Shown here piece by piece: positions 45,022-57,577 of a stretch of 64,000 nt of DNA (positions within the stretch are counted from its first letter, which is position 1; every line of letters begins with the position of its first letter). This DNA comes from Ceratobasidium sp. AG-K. Its lineage: Eukaryota > Basidiomycota > Agaricomycetes > Cantharellales > Ceratobasidiaceae. The notes below the pieces were generated by a model. It was not told the origin of the DNA. It saw nothing but the letters and a program-made list of their open reading frames with translations, and searched no databases. The position numbers and the translations under genes are program-made. The stretch lies in assembly GCA_037039685.1 (NCBI GenBank), contig JAWNGF010000002.1, forward strand, positions 62,001 through 126,000, in the 5' to 3' direction.

Positions 45022-47666
45022 CTACGTAACAACAATTGTCGCTTCCCCACGTTTTGTGACTCCCTGATAGAAATCATCAGTATTTGGGGACCGCACTGGA
45101 TAAATGCTGTGTACTAACCTTCTCCTTCCATTCCAAGTGGGCACTCAACTCGACTCCTCCGAACTCAATACAGACGTCGAAGTCGAGTTCCCAATAGTCA
45201 CCGCGTCGGCCTCGATGCTTTGTTAAAGCGCCCCTCATGCCATTCATGTTTGCTTCAATGTCGCAAACCCACTCAAATCCATCGATTGTATTGCCTATAA
45301 TTAATTAGTAAACCGCTGTCTCCCTGCTAGAGTTAACATACCCTCAGGATCGATGACCCATTTGGGTGGCGGTACGGCATCATTAGTCCATGCATATAAC
45401 TCCTCAGAGAACTTCTCGAGATTAGGATTTGGAGTTGTATACGATCTTGTGTAGCTCCGTCTACTGGCTGACCGTTCGTCAAAGATTTGATCCTAGAATA
45501 ATTCCAAATCTCTAATATTAGCTTCATATTTAGATTGTTGAACGAGAATGAAACCTACCCTTTGAGCAATCACAGACAGCTTCCCGTTTACGCGCGTTTC
45601 ACCTGATGCCGTGATGACCCGAGGGCGTGCTTGGTGTTCGGCCGAGTTGGGATTGAATTCTTCGCGTACCCGGATACCGAATGGCATACGAGCCGCACGA
45701 GCGGTCACACCTTTTCGGACGTACCAAATGACAGATCCATCCGATGCAGCTTTTCCACTAGTAAGGTATGAGCCTTACCCGCAGATCCTCGAAGGAATAC
45801 TTACTGTGCGTCATCGAGGAACAAAACTTGAATGTTACGTCGCCCAAAGGTTTGTTCCACTCGTTGTCGGAGGTACTTGCTCGTTCCGAAACCACCAACC
45901 AGAAAGATGTACTAGCGATAAAACACGTTAATTCATGTTCTCACCGAGCCGTGTATGTGTACCTGAGGATTGATTCCCCGCATCTGCTTTTCAATGCTCG
46001 TCACGATGCGATGAACAGGTTCCTCAAAGAACTCTCTAACTGTTTTCCTGCAGTCCTTTTCTCAGTTTCGCTCCGTTGGAACATAGAACAACTTACGCGT
46101 CGAGAAGGATGGTGCTATCAATGTAACCCGGGATCCCGAGTCCGGTTTCGACTACATACTGAGGTGGAGCGTCTCGTCCATCTTTGAATTCTCGCTTGCA
46201 GTTCATCTCAAAGCTTTCTTCGGCTTTTTGTATACACAGCTTCACGTTTTCAGCTTGATCAGGGGGCAAGTCATAGAGTCGGCTCTCTAAATGTGCGATA
46301 AGAGCTTCGTTGACGAAGACGCCCCCAGCGGGTTGACCTAGAACAGCCTGAGGTCATTGGCACTGGCACGACACGAAAGAAACCCCTACAGTCGGACGCT
46401 TTGATTTCCTTGAGGTTGATTGCTTGTTTCGACTTGATTTCTGGCTGTACTGCGATCCCTGGTGGCTGGCTATATTTCGAAGATTTTGGAGGTTTGGAAG
46501 ATTTCCGACTGAATAGACCTCCAAAGGTTTTCTTTCGTGCGAGTGGCGGGCTTTGTGTGGGTAGGGGTCCTCGGTTGTTGGCACCTGATCGTCATGGGGT
46601 TAGGAAACTACGGTAGTAACATTGGCGATAGATATATCATACCACTGGTCTCGGCCGCGGGGCTTGCTTCCTGAGATTCCTCGATCGTAACCCTATATGC
46701 CGTTGTATCGGCCGTAGAGCCGCCAGCGTCACAAACTATGATTTCGCTACCGGGCTTCAAGGTAATCAATTAGGGCGGAACTGACTGGATCTTAGGGTAC
46801 GAACATGCTTACCTGCAGTTCTTGAGACTTCTCCCAAAGTATGTAGTGGACAGCGGCTTCAGCCTCGGATACAAGCTTGACTCTATCCTTAGCCTCGGCT
46901 TCGGTCATGATCCCAGCCATCACAACTGCAGTACGAAGCTGCTGCTGCTGTTTCACACCCCATCCATTTGGATGGGCGATGACGAGATTCATGAATGGGC
47001 TAAGCTGGCGCCATTTTCCCGAGCCATTTCGTTGCTCGTAAAAATCGCGCGTGTGGTCGACCATGTACTGAATCATATCAGCATAAACCCGTTCTACCCC
47101 GAGTCCGCTCGGTAGAGCTACCGAAAGGTCAAAAAAATATTGAAGTATAGATCAACATAAGTTGTTCACCTTTAAAGTGGAATTTCTCAAGGTCTTGCTG
47201 CTTGATCATCGTGGAGGGATGAAGCTCAAGCTTGAAGTATCGAACAAGATTCCAGTTATTGACTTTGGCGCTATGTCGCATCGCCAGTGATGTAACCGCT
47301 GCACCAGCCGCTTGAAGCTACTCGGATACGAGGTGGACATTAGCGAACAGTTCTTTCGAGAAGAAGGCTTTGCCACTAACCTTATTGCTTCTATCATAGT
47401 AGAGCATAGAGGCTGTCTTGGCGTCACTGGATCCACCAGCCCCGGTCGCGGCCGGCCAATGAGTGACTCGATGGTTGAGCGGCAATTCACCTAGATAATG
47501 TGAAGTATGTTAGCATTCTCCGTTCAACAAGTATCTAAGTCAGAGCGAGAAACGAACCGTGTCGCAAGTGGGAAAAAGTCACACTGCTGTGGGCGGTTCC
47601 GATATCTAAACCAAGGACAAACCGCTCAGGACCTGACCAAGGTACTTCGTCTAGAGCTTTAGGCAT
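45022..47666 (-). CDS. HSPA12-like ATPase, copy B
   Basis: Starts MPKALDEVPWSGPERFV and ends GEATIVVT-stop. Phosphate-1 is GLDIGTAHSSVTFSHL, phosphate-2 VCDAGGSTADTTAYR, and LVGGFGTSKYLRQRVEQTF lies near the adenosine site. Conserved blocks between them include IAHPNGWGVKQQQQLRTAVV, SEAEAAVHYILWEKSQELQ, GQPAGGVFVNEALIAHL and KAASDGSVIWYVRKGVTARA. A Lys/Ser/Pro-rich insert (RKKTFGGLFSRKSSKPPKSS) interrupts the fold after phosphate-2 and is a family feature here. All junctions examined keep the frame, so this copy looks functional. Predicted to be a cytosolic ATPase of unknown client; expansions of this family in basidiomycetes have been suggested to relate to stress or self-recognition, which is not shown here. 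Overall closest in wording to copy D. Confidence 0.82.
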
Positions 47667-48265
47667 GGCGAACTGTCTCGGAAGAATGAGATTGGTGGGA
47701 GGGCAGGCGCAGAACTTCCTCGAACATCGTCCTTATTGTAGTGTGATATGATTGGCAGTTGATGATGGCTGTTAGCGCCTTCCTGTCAAGATGGCGCCGG
47801 ATGTCACAGGGGATCAATTCACCAGGTACCACCAGTAATCATAACGCGTGCCTGGCAAACGGACTGATGCCTCGACATTGGGGGCATTTGTAGATCCGCC
47901 AAAACGTTACACATTAGTAGCTTCGAATCCCTTTGCAGAGATTGCTCGAGCCGATTGCCTGAGCTGTCGACGTCAATTATCTCGCAAGGCGCGGTGGCTT
48001 TCTTGGTTCATTAGAAACCACATTAGTCCAATAGGATATATTGGAGCTTCTCTGATGTCAGGATTCCTGTGGGTCAGATCCAACGGTTCGTCCTCGATTT
48101 GTGAACTTAGGCGGGAGTTTCGTAAACGGTTTGAAGCCGCCGATTTTCTATTTCAATATCTCAACCTTACGAGGATCCAAAAGGAAGAATGATTAAACCA
48201 AACGGATGAGGTGCTCCCTGTCTACAATTAAATATGAAATCCTGTCAATACATGCATGCAAACGA
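47667..48265. other. Intergenic between HSPA12-like copies B and C
   Basis: A plus-strand ORF of 114 codons at 47848-48192 lies here (contains CLSCRRQLSRKARWLSWF), but it has no recognised family or gene structure and is not called. Confidence 0.35.
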
Positions 48266-50805
48266 CTAAGTAACCACAATCTTTGTCGCACTTCGCATGG
48301 TGGTTTGCTGTTGGACCATAAATCAGCAGTTTTTTATCAAGAATAATTTCCCTCGCCTCACCTGGTCTTTCCATTCTAAATATGCAGTCAGCTCTACTCC
48401 TCCAAATTCGAGGCAGAGCTCGAATTGGACGATCCAGTAATCACCGTGTGGGCCACTCCGCTTCTGTAAACTCCCCCGAAGTCCGTTCAAGTCCGCTTCG
48501 ATCTCACCAATCAGCTGGAACCCGTCAATTAAATTCCCTTGAAACGTGTCAGCCGAGGTCTCTGAGTCGTTACGAGGCATACCATCCGGGTCGGTAACCC
48601 ACGGAGGAGGGGGTAACGTCGAATGGATCCACCCGAACAGTTCTACATTGAAATGCCCGAGATTTGGGTTTCCTGACGAGTATGACCGAGAATAAGATCT
48701 CCTAATGGCCCATTTCTCGTCAATGACGTCGTCCTGCACACTATTAGTCCCAAGCGCCGCTAATTGAGGAACCAGCGAACCTTTTTAACGATCAAATCCC
48801 ACTTTCCGTTGACATGCAGGCCCCCGCTTGGAAGAGTGACTTTGGTCCGCACTTGGTGTTCGGGAAGCGCCGGATTGTATCGTTCCACAATTTGAAGCCC
48901 AAATGACATGCGCGCTGCTCGACCAACAACACCTTGCCTAATATACCAGATGATAGAACCGTCTGAAGCAGCTTTACCACTATACAAAGTAATGGGTTTG
49001 GCGTAGAGCGGAAATCAACTAAATACTGCCTACTGTGCATCATCAAGAAACAAGACTTGAATCCCAGATGGCTGGAACGCCCGTTCGACTTGCTGACGTA
49101 AGTACTTGCTAGTTCCAAACCCACCAACGAGGTATATGCACTATATTGATAACGCCAATGGGTCAGCCCAGGCCGAGTCTCGGAAAAAAAGCCCTCACGC
49201 TCGCCCGAATGCCATCCAACTGTTTCCCAATGCTCCCAATAATCCGATGAACTGCTTCTTCGAAAAAGCTTTGGACGATGTTGCTAATAAACGATATCAG
49301 AAGGGTCACAGTTGAACAATGCTATGACTAACGGATCGAGTACGACATTCCCATCTGGGTAATCCGATATTCCTGCCCCCATATCAACCACATAGGCGCT
49401 TGGCGCATTCCGGCCAAGATAAAACTCGCGTTTGCAATTTACATCGAAGCTTTCTTCCGCCTTTTGAATGCATTGCTCCAGTCGATGGGTTTCGTCGGGC
49501 GGGAGAGGGAATAAAAGGTCTTTGAGATAAGTAACAAACGCCTCATTTACGAATACGCCTCCAGCCGGTTGACCTACTCGGGTTTAGCACATAGCAGCTT
49601 TATGCAAAGTAGGACACTTACAATCGGACGCTTTAAGCTCCTTGAGATGGATGGGCGACTTAGTCGGAGGAGGTGGGGGTCCCAATATGGAAGCCCTCTT
49701 CGGAGTGCCAAATGTTTTTCTGAAAATCCTACTGCCCAGGCTGTTTCTTTTGGGGGTAGAAGGCGCATTGTAACTTTCTGAAAACGGAGTTTGACTGGTT
49801 CGAGTATGTATTGGTTTGGGTCGACTTACGGGATTTATCTCCCTCGGCTTCGTGCATAACCCTATATGCCGTGGTATCGACCGTAGAACCACCAGCGTCA
49901 CAGACAATAAACTCTTCCCCGGGCTAACAAAGCCAAAGTCAGTTGTCAAACTTAGCTTCCAGGAAGGAATATCGCGCTCACCCGAAGCTCTTGCGACTTT
50001 TCCCAAAGAATATAATGGACCGCGGCCTCGGCTTCGGGCACAAACTTTACTCGTCGTCGCACATCAATTGCGTTCATAAAGCCCGACATGACTACAGCCG
50101 AGCGAAGTCGCTCTTGCTCCCTCAGTCCCCAGCCGTTCGGGTGTGCGACAACGAGCACCATAATCTGGCTGAATTCCTGCCATTTTCCACGACCGTTGCT
50201 TCGGTCGTAGAAATCCTGGGTGTGGTCCAGCATATGCCGAATCATGTCAGCATACACTCGTTCAACACTGAGCCCTGGCGGAAGTGCTAATTGGGACTGT
50301 GAGGTTGATTTATTTTTGACGACCCATTAGACACCCACCTTCGAAATGAAAAGTTTGCTGCTTGGCCACCGTGTGGGGATGCATGAGGAGCTTGAAATAC
50401 CGCACCATACGCCAACTCTCGTTCTTGGCCGCGTATCGTGTTGATGGTGCATTGACCGTTGCACCAACGGCCTTGAGCTAAGGCCGAAGCGGGATAATTA
50501 AAAATATTTGCAAATGTCCAGGGTTTTACTTACATTGTTCGCGCGGTCATAGTAGAGCTTCGATAGGGTTTTGGCATCACCTGAACGTCCCTCTCCAGTC
50601 ACGCCAGGCCAGTGAGTTACTCGATTGTTGGACGGAATCTCGCCTTGAAAGATATTTAAGTTAGCAGCCCGGGTTTGTCGGATGAGATTGACTGACCTGG
50701 TTTCAAGTGCGAAAACGTCGCGCTGCTGTGCGTAGTTCCAATATCTAGCCCAACTACAAACTGAGGAGGGCCCGCCCATGGCACGTCGTCGGTTGCCTTG
50801 GGCAT
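48266..50805 (-). CDS. HSPA12-like ATPase, copy C (most diverged)
   Basis: Starts MPKATDDVPWAGPPQFV, with an upstream in-frame ATG possible. Motifs: GLDIGTTHSSATFSHL, VCDAGGSTVDTTAYR and LVGGFGTSKYLRQQVERAF. Middle blocks HPNGWGLREQERLRSAVVMS and PEAEAAVHYILWEKSQELR are kept. The insert after phosphate-2 differs from its sisters (KRASILGPPPPPTKSPIH). The C-terminus reads RSATKIVVT instead of RGEATIVVT. No frame break was found. It is the most divergent of the four, so it probably separated before the A/B/D duplications. Its 5' end faces the ZZ-finger membrane gene across a spacer of under 300 bp. Confidence 0.8.
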
Positions 50806-51082
50806 CGCAGGAGGGGCGAGGGTCGAGGGCCAATGGTGCGACAAAGTGTGTGTCTTCCCCTGGCCTTCAAGAACAACAAAGACGAGCGAGCGCCGCTCTG
50901 ACATCGGGCTGTGCCGATACCTTGGCATCTTCAACTTTACCTCCTATCCCGGATCAACGCGAGGCCATTTCTAAATGAATCATGGTATCGATCGGCTGGG
51001 CTTCGCTAGGGTCGAGGTCGAGATTGGTGCCTGGGAGGTTTGACAGGTTGGCGCTTGTGACAAACCTTGGTTTGGCTACTAA

Positions 51083-52698
51083 ATGTTCGACTCGAGGTTC
51101 CCCCCAATCGCCGCCAGCTCGATGGCGTCAATATCCGCTGCCAACAATTCGGCCTTCATCGACTTCGAGGGTATTTGGGACAGGGGCAACGGCCTTCAGA
51201 GGATATCAAATGTCGCAGGCGCTTCATTTGCGCTTTCGTTTCGTGGCTCGTCGTTCTCGATATACGGGTGAGTGTCGGGCCTATAGCGGAACATAATATC
51301 CTGAACAGGGCGAAAATAATACTATCCAGGCGACTGGGGTTGCCAGAAGATCCACCGGCAGTATGTAACCTGCCAGTACCGAACGATAGCTGACTCACCG
51401 AAAAAAGGTATCCAATAGAATCAATATCACCATTGATAATATGGAGCCAGTCTCTATTTCCGACGTCGACGGCCCGATGCTCCACATTATACCCCTAAAT
51501 TCGACCGCAGAACGCACTGCCAACGTAACGCTCGTGAACGGAACGTTTAGCTTTGAGCGCGTAGTTTGGGAATCGGGGTAAGCTCAAGCCACAAAAACGA
51601 ATCTTAATCTCACACAGTTTCGTGTCAGTGACACCTATGCGAGTAGCCAGACGATCCAAGTCGGTACGGCTTCGGGATACACTACACAGGGAAATTGGGA
51701 GCAACAACCAGGGAACGTATCTCAAACGTGCGAGCAATTCGAGTGTGCTTGTAGTCTTGGCCGAGTTGAATCATTTTATATATAGGTGCACGCGGGACCC
51801 CAACTCCAGCATCTCATTCGTTTTTCACGGTATGTTCCACATCTGCGTCACCGTTCGTAACCATCTGAACAGAGTTCCATCTGAAGGAAATGCCATTGTA
51901 ATCAGGGGGGTGGCTCCGACCACAACCGATGGGATTTCATTTAGGTAACCGGCGCTGTTGTCGACCCTTGTTCAATTATCTGAGATTGCAAATAGCGCTA
52001 CGGTAGACACGAAGCCGTCGGAACAGGCAATGACGGTATATGCATCCAATAATCAAACGGTTGACCTGGTAAGACCTTCACGAGTATCTTCCATGGAGAA
52101 GCTGAGTTTTGCTTCAGTACCGAATCGATAGCCTTGGCGACGGGAATCACACGGTCACACTTACCACTCAGGCCGCTAACATGGAAGGATCTCAATTTTG
52201 CGTCAGCCAAGCCCTTATTTACAACGTAACCGCGCCTCCCCCTCCGGGTGGGTCGAACGTACCCTCGAGCACCGGAGCGAGTAGTGCCAGCCCGACTAAC
52301 ACCTCTCCTCTTGGCGGGATTAGGCCCAGGCCACTCAGTGGAGGTCAGATTGGTGGGATCGTCGTGGGCACGCTCCTCGTGCCCTCGCTCATCCTGGGTC
52401 TTCTATTTTTCCTCTGGCGTCGCCGCCGAAATCTTTCCCTATCCGATCCGAGGAAACAATATGCTCTAACCAAACACGTTTCATATGAGCGCATATGCTC
52501 TAGCTGTTCGAAGCCTATTACCGACGACTATCGTCTTGAATGCGTCGAGTAAGTGATTTTGTGTAGCGGCGGCCACAGACTCACTCACCCCTCCGTAGTC
52601 CGGATTGTCCTGCGGCCGTAGATTTGCACGTACAATGTGAAGAATGGAATACCCCTGAACGCCATAGCCACGGGGTGCGTCAGGTGGTGAACAAGTAA
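51083..52698 (+). CDS. Single-pass membrane protein with ZZ-like cytosolic zinc finger
   Basis: Exon 1 (51083-51267) gives FEGIWDRGNGLQRISNVAGA and FALSFRGSSFSIYG; exons at 51330-51360 and 51418-51577 continue RINITIDNMEPVSISD. A second related beta-sandwich unit follows (SISFVFHGNAIVIRG and YRIDSLGDGNHTVTLTTQAA). Then come a Ser/Thr/Pro stalk, a transmembrane helix (GGIVVGTLLVPSLILGLLFF) and a basic stop (WRRRR). The cytosolic tail holds CSSC, then LEC, DPDCP, VQCEEW and HSH, a ZZ-type-like Cys/His arrangement, ending VVNK-stop at 52696-52698. Extracellular repeat plus stalk plus helix is a common basidiomycete receptor-like layout, but such tails are usually disordered. A signal peptide was not found; a stop codon lies directly upstream of the ATG, so a 5' exon may be missing. 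Function unknown. Confidence 0.65.
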
Positions 52699-53123
52699 AC
52701 CGGATGCGTCTGTAATGAGCTGTTTGGGTCTTGGCGTTTGTATACCATTGTCGGTCTCCAAGTTTAGCAGAATATCATTGATCACAGAACTACCATTTTG
52801 TGACTCGTCTCGTAACATGGTGTCACCGTTTACCGGTTGTGGAGGTGCGTTATGATTTGCTACCGCTAGAGCTGGGCTTGGCACGTGCACAGGGTCCTAG
52901 CGAGCAGATGACATCCCCGATGAAATTTGATCACCGACTGGAAGAGAAGCACATTCCGACCGCCATGGGCTTTCCGTGCTGCGGGACAGCGCTATTGCAG
53001 GCCGGCTTAAAAATGGATCCGCAGACACTCCCACTCCACGACCAGTCTGCGCAGAGCACTGGAGAGACACGAGGCACGACGACCCTAAAGCTACCCGCTA
53101 TCAAACTGACCTCCACTATTGAT
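52699..53123. other. Intergenic, no gene seen
   Basis: Spacer between two plus-strand genes. The frame used by the next gene is open upstream to about 52800, but this part shows no recognisable coding pattern. Confidence 0.4.
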
Positions 53124-54787
53124 ATGGCTCGAATTCAGAATTTCTTCTCTGCATCGCTGTTCTCTTCTCGTACACTTGCTGCCGAGCTCTGTACGGCTTC
53201 CCAGGACTGCTGGCCATCCGCCAACTCTTGGGATTCGTTCAACGCTTCAATCGGCGCTCGCCTTGTTGCACCTCGTCCGCCTGCATGGCCATGTCATGAC
53301 CCCAACTATGATGAAGTTGCCTGCAACGAAGCCAAGGCCAACTGGCAGAACTCTTTCTGGCGCTCGAACCAAACTGGGGCGATGGAGAACCCACTATGGG
53401 ATAGTCCTGGGTGTGGTGTTGACACCCCGCGGAATACGACGTGCGACCAAGGGTTCGTGCCAGTCTATTTTCAGGTGTCTATCAAGCTGCCGATGAGCGC
53501 AACGTAATTGTGATCGGAGGCGGAGCGAATAGCGTCGGTGCGGCTGGAGGATGGGTTCAAGGAGGTGGCCATAGCCCATTGGGTGCGATCCATGGAATGG
53601 GCGTAGATAGTGGGTGTCGATGCCGGATATTAACGCTATAACCAACCTATCAATCACAGACGTTCTACAATACAATACTGATGAGGAGATTGTGACTGCC
53701 AACGCGTGCCAAAATAAAGGCCTATTTTGGGCGTTCCTTGGCGGCGGAGGTGGTACATGGGGGGTAAGTCGAGGCAGTCACTGAAGATTATTATATTTAG
53801 CCTCCTGTTCTCGTATAGGTCACACTTGATGTTGCTTACAAGACCCACCCACCCCTCGACAGTATCGTTGCGGTGATAGCCCGGTTCAATACTACAGGTA
53901 TGGATCAGCTTACCGAAGCCTCCTCGGTCATGGTTCGAACTATTCCCAGCATGGCTAAACAGGGTATGTTTTCACTTGATCAACAAGCCGAATATTGACA
54001 TTTTGATCAGGGGTGCGCGGCTACGGCTTTTAGTTTCCCCCCAAGTCCTTCGCTCTCGTTCTTATTCACCCGAACACTCCTTTGGTTGAATCCACGAACA
54101 ATACTCTCGCACCCTTATACGACTGGGTTGCCCATAATACCGGCGCCACAACGAGCTCATCGGGCACCGCTCATCCAACATCTTTTAGCATCTTCAAGCA
54201 ATACATCCCGGATATTGGTATCGCAGTACCATCTTGGCTGGGTGGGCGGTTAATCTCGAGCCAGTCATTACTGAAGAATTCGACCGAAATTTCCAAACTT
54301 ATATCTGGCGGTGAGATTTTGACGAGAATTATCAACATTGGTATGCGTACCCGTCTTATGCCTCGGGACAATATGCTTACTTTCAAACAGTTGGTGGCGG
54401 AGCAGTCAACGATTTCGATCCGGATTCGACCGGCCTAAATCCTCAATGGCGTAAGGATGCACTTGTTGGCTGGAACTTTGCTGGAGTATGGCCAAACGAC
54501 GCGTCTCCCGAGGCGATCTCGAGAGTCAAGGACGCTGTGAACAAGTACACGCAGGATCTAGGTGAACTCTCTGGATTGGACCATGCCGCATATTTGAACG
54601 AGGCTAATCCGTAAGTGTCTCGAAGTATTGGTTAGGGCGTCTCCCAGAGATCCCATTGTCTAGCGCTGAGCCCAAGTGGAAACAGTCATTCTTTGGGTCT
54701 CACTATGACCGATTACTCGAGATCAAGAAAGAGGTGGACCCCGATGGGCTATTTATCTGCAATCGCTGCGTGGGCTCGGACTTGTAA
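53124..54787 (+). pseudogene. FAD-linked oxidase (BBE family) with deleted flavin core
   Basis: The N-terminus has the family pattern of secreted oxidases: CWPSANSWDSFNASIGARLV, CHDPNYDEVACNEAKANW, and CGVDTPRNTTCDQGFVPVYF. It then jumps straight to VYQAADERNVIVIGGGANSV and GGWVQGGGHSPLGAIHGMGV. The roughly 100-plus residues that normally lie between, including the His bearing covalent FAD (NTGHDYLGRS-type block), are absent, and the join at about 53475 is out of frame. The downstream part is well conserved (GLFWAFLGGGGGTWGV, then VPSWLGGRLIS, and the C-terminal YLNEANP and FFGSHYDRLLEIKKEVDPDG), but a TAG at 54031-54033 interrupts it after GVRGYGF. Three independent lesions make it a pseudogene. 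The ancestral enzyme would have been a secreted carbohydrate or alcohol oxidase. Confidence 0.8.
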
Positions 54788-54964
54788 ATAGGCGCGGTGG
54801 GTGTAAAATTCAAGATGTCTTATTTCCGTTGCCAGCGTACTTGTCATATGATATGCGAAATACACCTATGCCCCTTGCAACAATTGAGGTAGGTCTGGAG
54901 ACACTTGCCAACCAAAGTCTGACTATGCGCGGAGGTACAAGCCTCTGGGGTGGAAACTAATCAA

Positions 54965-57577
54965 TCAAGTGACAACAATGGTCGCTTCCCCGCGCTTTGT
55001 GACACCCTTGCATGAAAGGATGCAATAATGAGACTCCATAGTCAATGTGTATTATTTGGTACCAACCTTTTCTTGCCATTCCAGATGGGCGCTCAACTCG
55101 ACGCCTCCAAACTCGAGGCAGACATCAAAGTCAAGCACCCAATAGTTCCCCCGTCTCCCCTGGCACTTCGTTAGGCCACCTCTCATGCCACTCATGTTTG
55201 CCTGGATGTCGCATATCCATTCAAAGCCATCCATGATGTTTCCTAACATATCATATCGAAACACTGTTATTTGCCTCCCTGTGCTAGTATGGTGAATTTA
55301 GCATACCTTCGGGGTCAGTAACCCACTCTGGTGGTGGTCTCGTATCATCAGTCCACGCATATAACGCCTCGGTAAAACGACTGAGGTTTGGGCTTGGGGT
55401 CGTAAACATCTTTAGGTAGCTACGCTTGCTGGAGGACTTCTCCTGGAAGACTTCATCCTAGAGAGACGAGGTTATTAGGCGCAATTATGTAGGCTCCAGA
55501 AACACCAACCCTTTCAGCCACCATCGACCAACCCCCGTTGACGCATGTCTCCCCCGACGCTGTTACTATCTGAGGGCGTACTTGGTGCTCCCGCAAGTTG
55601 GGATTGTATTTTTCCTGTACTCTAATGCCAAAGGACATACGAGCCGCACGAGCGGTCACGCCTTTTCGAACGTACCAGATAATCGAACCGTCCGAAGCAG
55701 CTTTGCCACTTAGGCGTTGTCAGCATGACTATTCTACGGTTGAAATTCCGAACTGAATACTTACTGAGCATCGTCAAGGAAATAAACTTGTATATTGCGC
55801 CGCCCGAACGTCTCTTCCACACGCTGTCGCAGGTACTTGCTCGTCCCAAATCCACCGACGAGAAATAGGTACTAACAATGCAGTGTCAGGCATTATCATA
55901 ATTAGTGCTTTCGATTAGCCCCAGCATAGTGCACACGTACTTGGGGATTGATGCCTCGCATCTGGGTTTCAATGCTGTTCACGATACGATGAATAGGCTC
56001 ATCGAAGAATTGCTTGACAGTTGCACTGAAAGTACTCCCTTAGCCCCAAATTATTGGAATGACAAGCCACTCACGAATCAAAGAGGATAGTGCCGTCTAT
56101 ATAACCCGGAACTCCTAGCCCCGCTTCGACTACGTACTCAGATGGAGCGTCTCGTCCAACTTTAAATTCCCGTTTACAACTCAACTCGAAGCTTTCTTCC
56201 GCTCTCTGTATGCACAGCTTGGCATGGCCTACTTGGTCAGGGGGCAGGTCATAGAATCGGCCCCACAAATGCGCGACAAGTGCCTCGTTCACAAATATAC
56301 CACCAGCAGGCTGGCCTAAAACACCATTAACGGCCATTGTTTAATCGGAGAGATAACACCTACAATCGGAGGCCTTGATCTCGTTCAGGTTAATCGGCGA
56401 TTTGGTTTGGACCTCAATGACCGGTGAATTGAGAGATTTGGGAGTCTTCCTACTAAACAGACGACGGAAAAACTTTCTCTTTTTGACCGGTTGGTTCATA
56501 TTAGGCGGCGAGCCTCGATTGTTGACGGCTGGGTAGATGGTCATTGGCTACGTGGCTAGAAACAACGCAAAATCGTACCGCTTGATCTAACTTCTTGCGA
56601 TTCCTCGGCAGTGACGCGATATGCTGTCGTATCGGCGGTAGAACCACCGGCATCGCATACAATGATCTCATCGCCAGGCTTTAGACCATCGTCGGTCAGC
56701 ATAGTCCTCCTTGGACGTCAGAGAGTAAATGCCCCTACCTGAAGCTCCTGTGATTTTTCCCAAAGTATGTAGTGGACAGCGGCTTCAGCCTCGGATACAA
56801 GCTTGACTCTATCCTTAGCGTCGGCTTCGGTCATGACTCCAGCCTGCACAACTGCAGCGCGAAGTTGTTGCTGCTGTTTTAGACCCCATCCATTTGGATG
56901 TGCGATGATAAGAGTCATGAGCGGCCTGAGCTTTTGCCAGTTTCCTGCGCCGTTCCGTTGCTCAAAAAAGTCGCGCGTATGGTCGATCATGTATCGTATC
57001 ATATCAGCGTACACCTGTTCTACCCCGAGTCCCTTCGGAAGAGCTAGGTAAAGTTCAGACCCGCGCTGGGATTGCGACGAACCGACGCATTACCTTCAAA
57101 GTGAAATTTCTCGAGATCCTGCTGCTTGATCATGGTAGGAGGGTGGAGCCCCAGCTTGAAATATCGAACTAAGTGCCAATTATGAGCCTTGGCATTATGC
57201 CGGGTCGTCGGGGATGTTACGGCTGCGCCGGCCGCTTTGAGCTAATCCATGGCATACTCCGATAAATACCAGCTGACGTGAAGGCCTACCCACATACCAT
57301 ATTGTTCTTGTCATAGTACAACATTGAGGCCGTCTTTGCGTCGCTGGAACCACCAGCTCCAGTCGCTGCGGGCCAATGGGTAACTCTGTGATTCAGAGGT
57401 AATTCACCTGAATCCAAGAGTTAGCGAGGGCAATAGGCCAAATCACGGAACTTCATTAAACAACAAACCATGTTTCAAGTGGGAAAATGTAACGCTGCTA
57501 TGAGTGGTCCCAATATCCAAGCCTAGAACGAACTGTTCAGAGCCCATCCAAGGTATGTTATCCAACGCTTTGGGCAT
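54965..57577 (-). CDS. HSPA12-like ATPase, copy D
   Basis: Starts MPKALDNIPWMGSEQFV and ends RGEATIVVT-stop. Motifs: GLDIGTTHSSVTFSHL, VCDAGGST and LVGGFGTSKYLRQRVEETF; blocks IAHPNGWGLKQQQQLRAAVV and KAASDGSIIWYVRKGVTARA match copy B closely. The insert after phosphate-2 is basic (KKRKFFRRLFSRKTPKS). Splice junctions keep the frame, and no stop was found. It is separated from copies A-C by about 4.2 kb holding two plus-strand genes, although its sequence is nearer to B than to its neighbour C, so the array has been rearranged or the block inserted after duplication. Confidence 0.82.

Noticed and set aside
47848..48192. 114-codon plus-strand ORF between HSPA12-like copies
   Set aside because: No recognised domain, no introns or promoter signal, and length within chance for this base composition.
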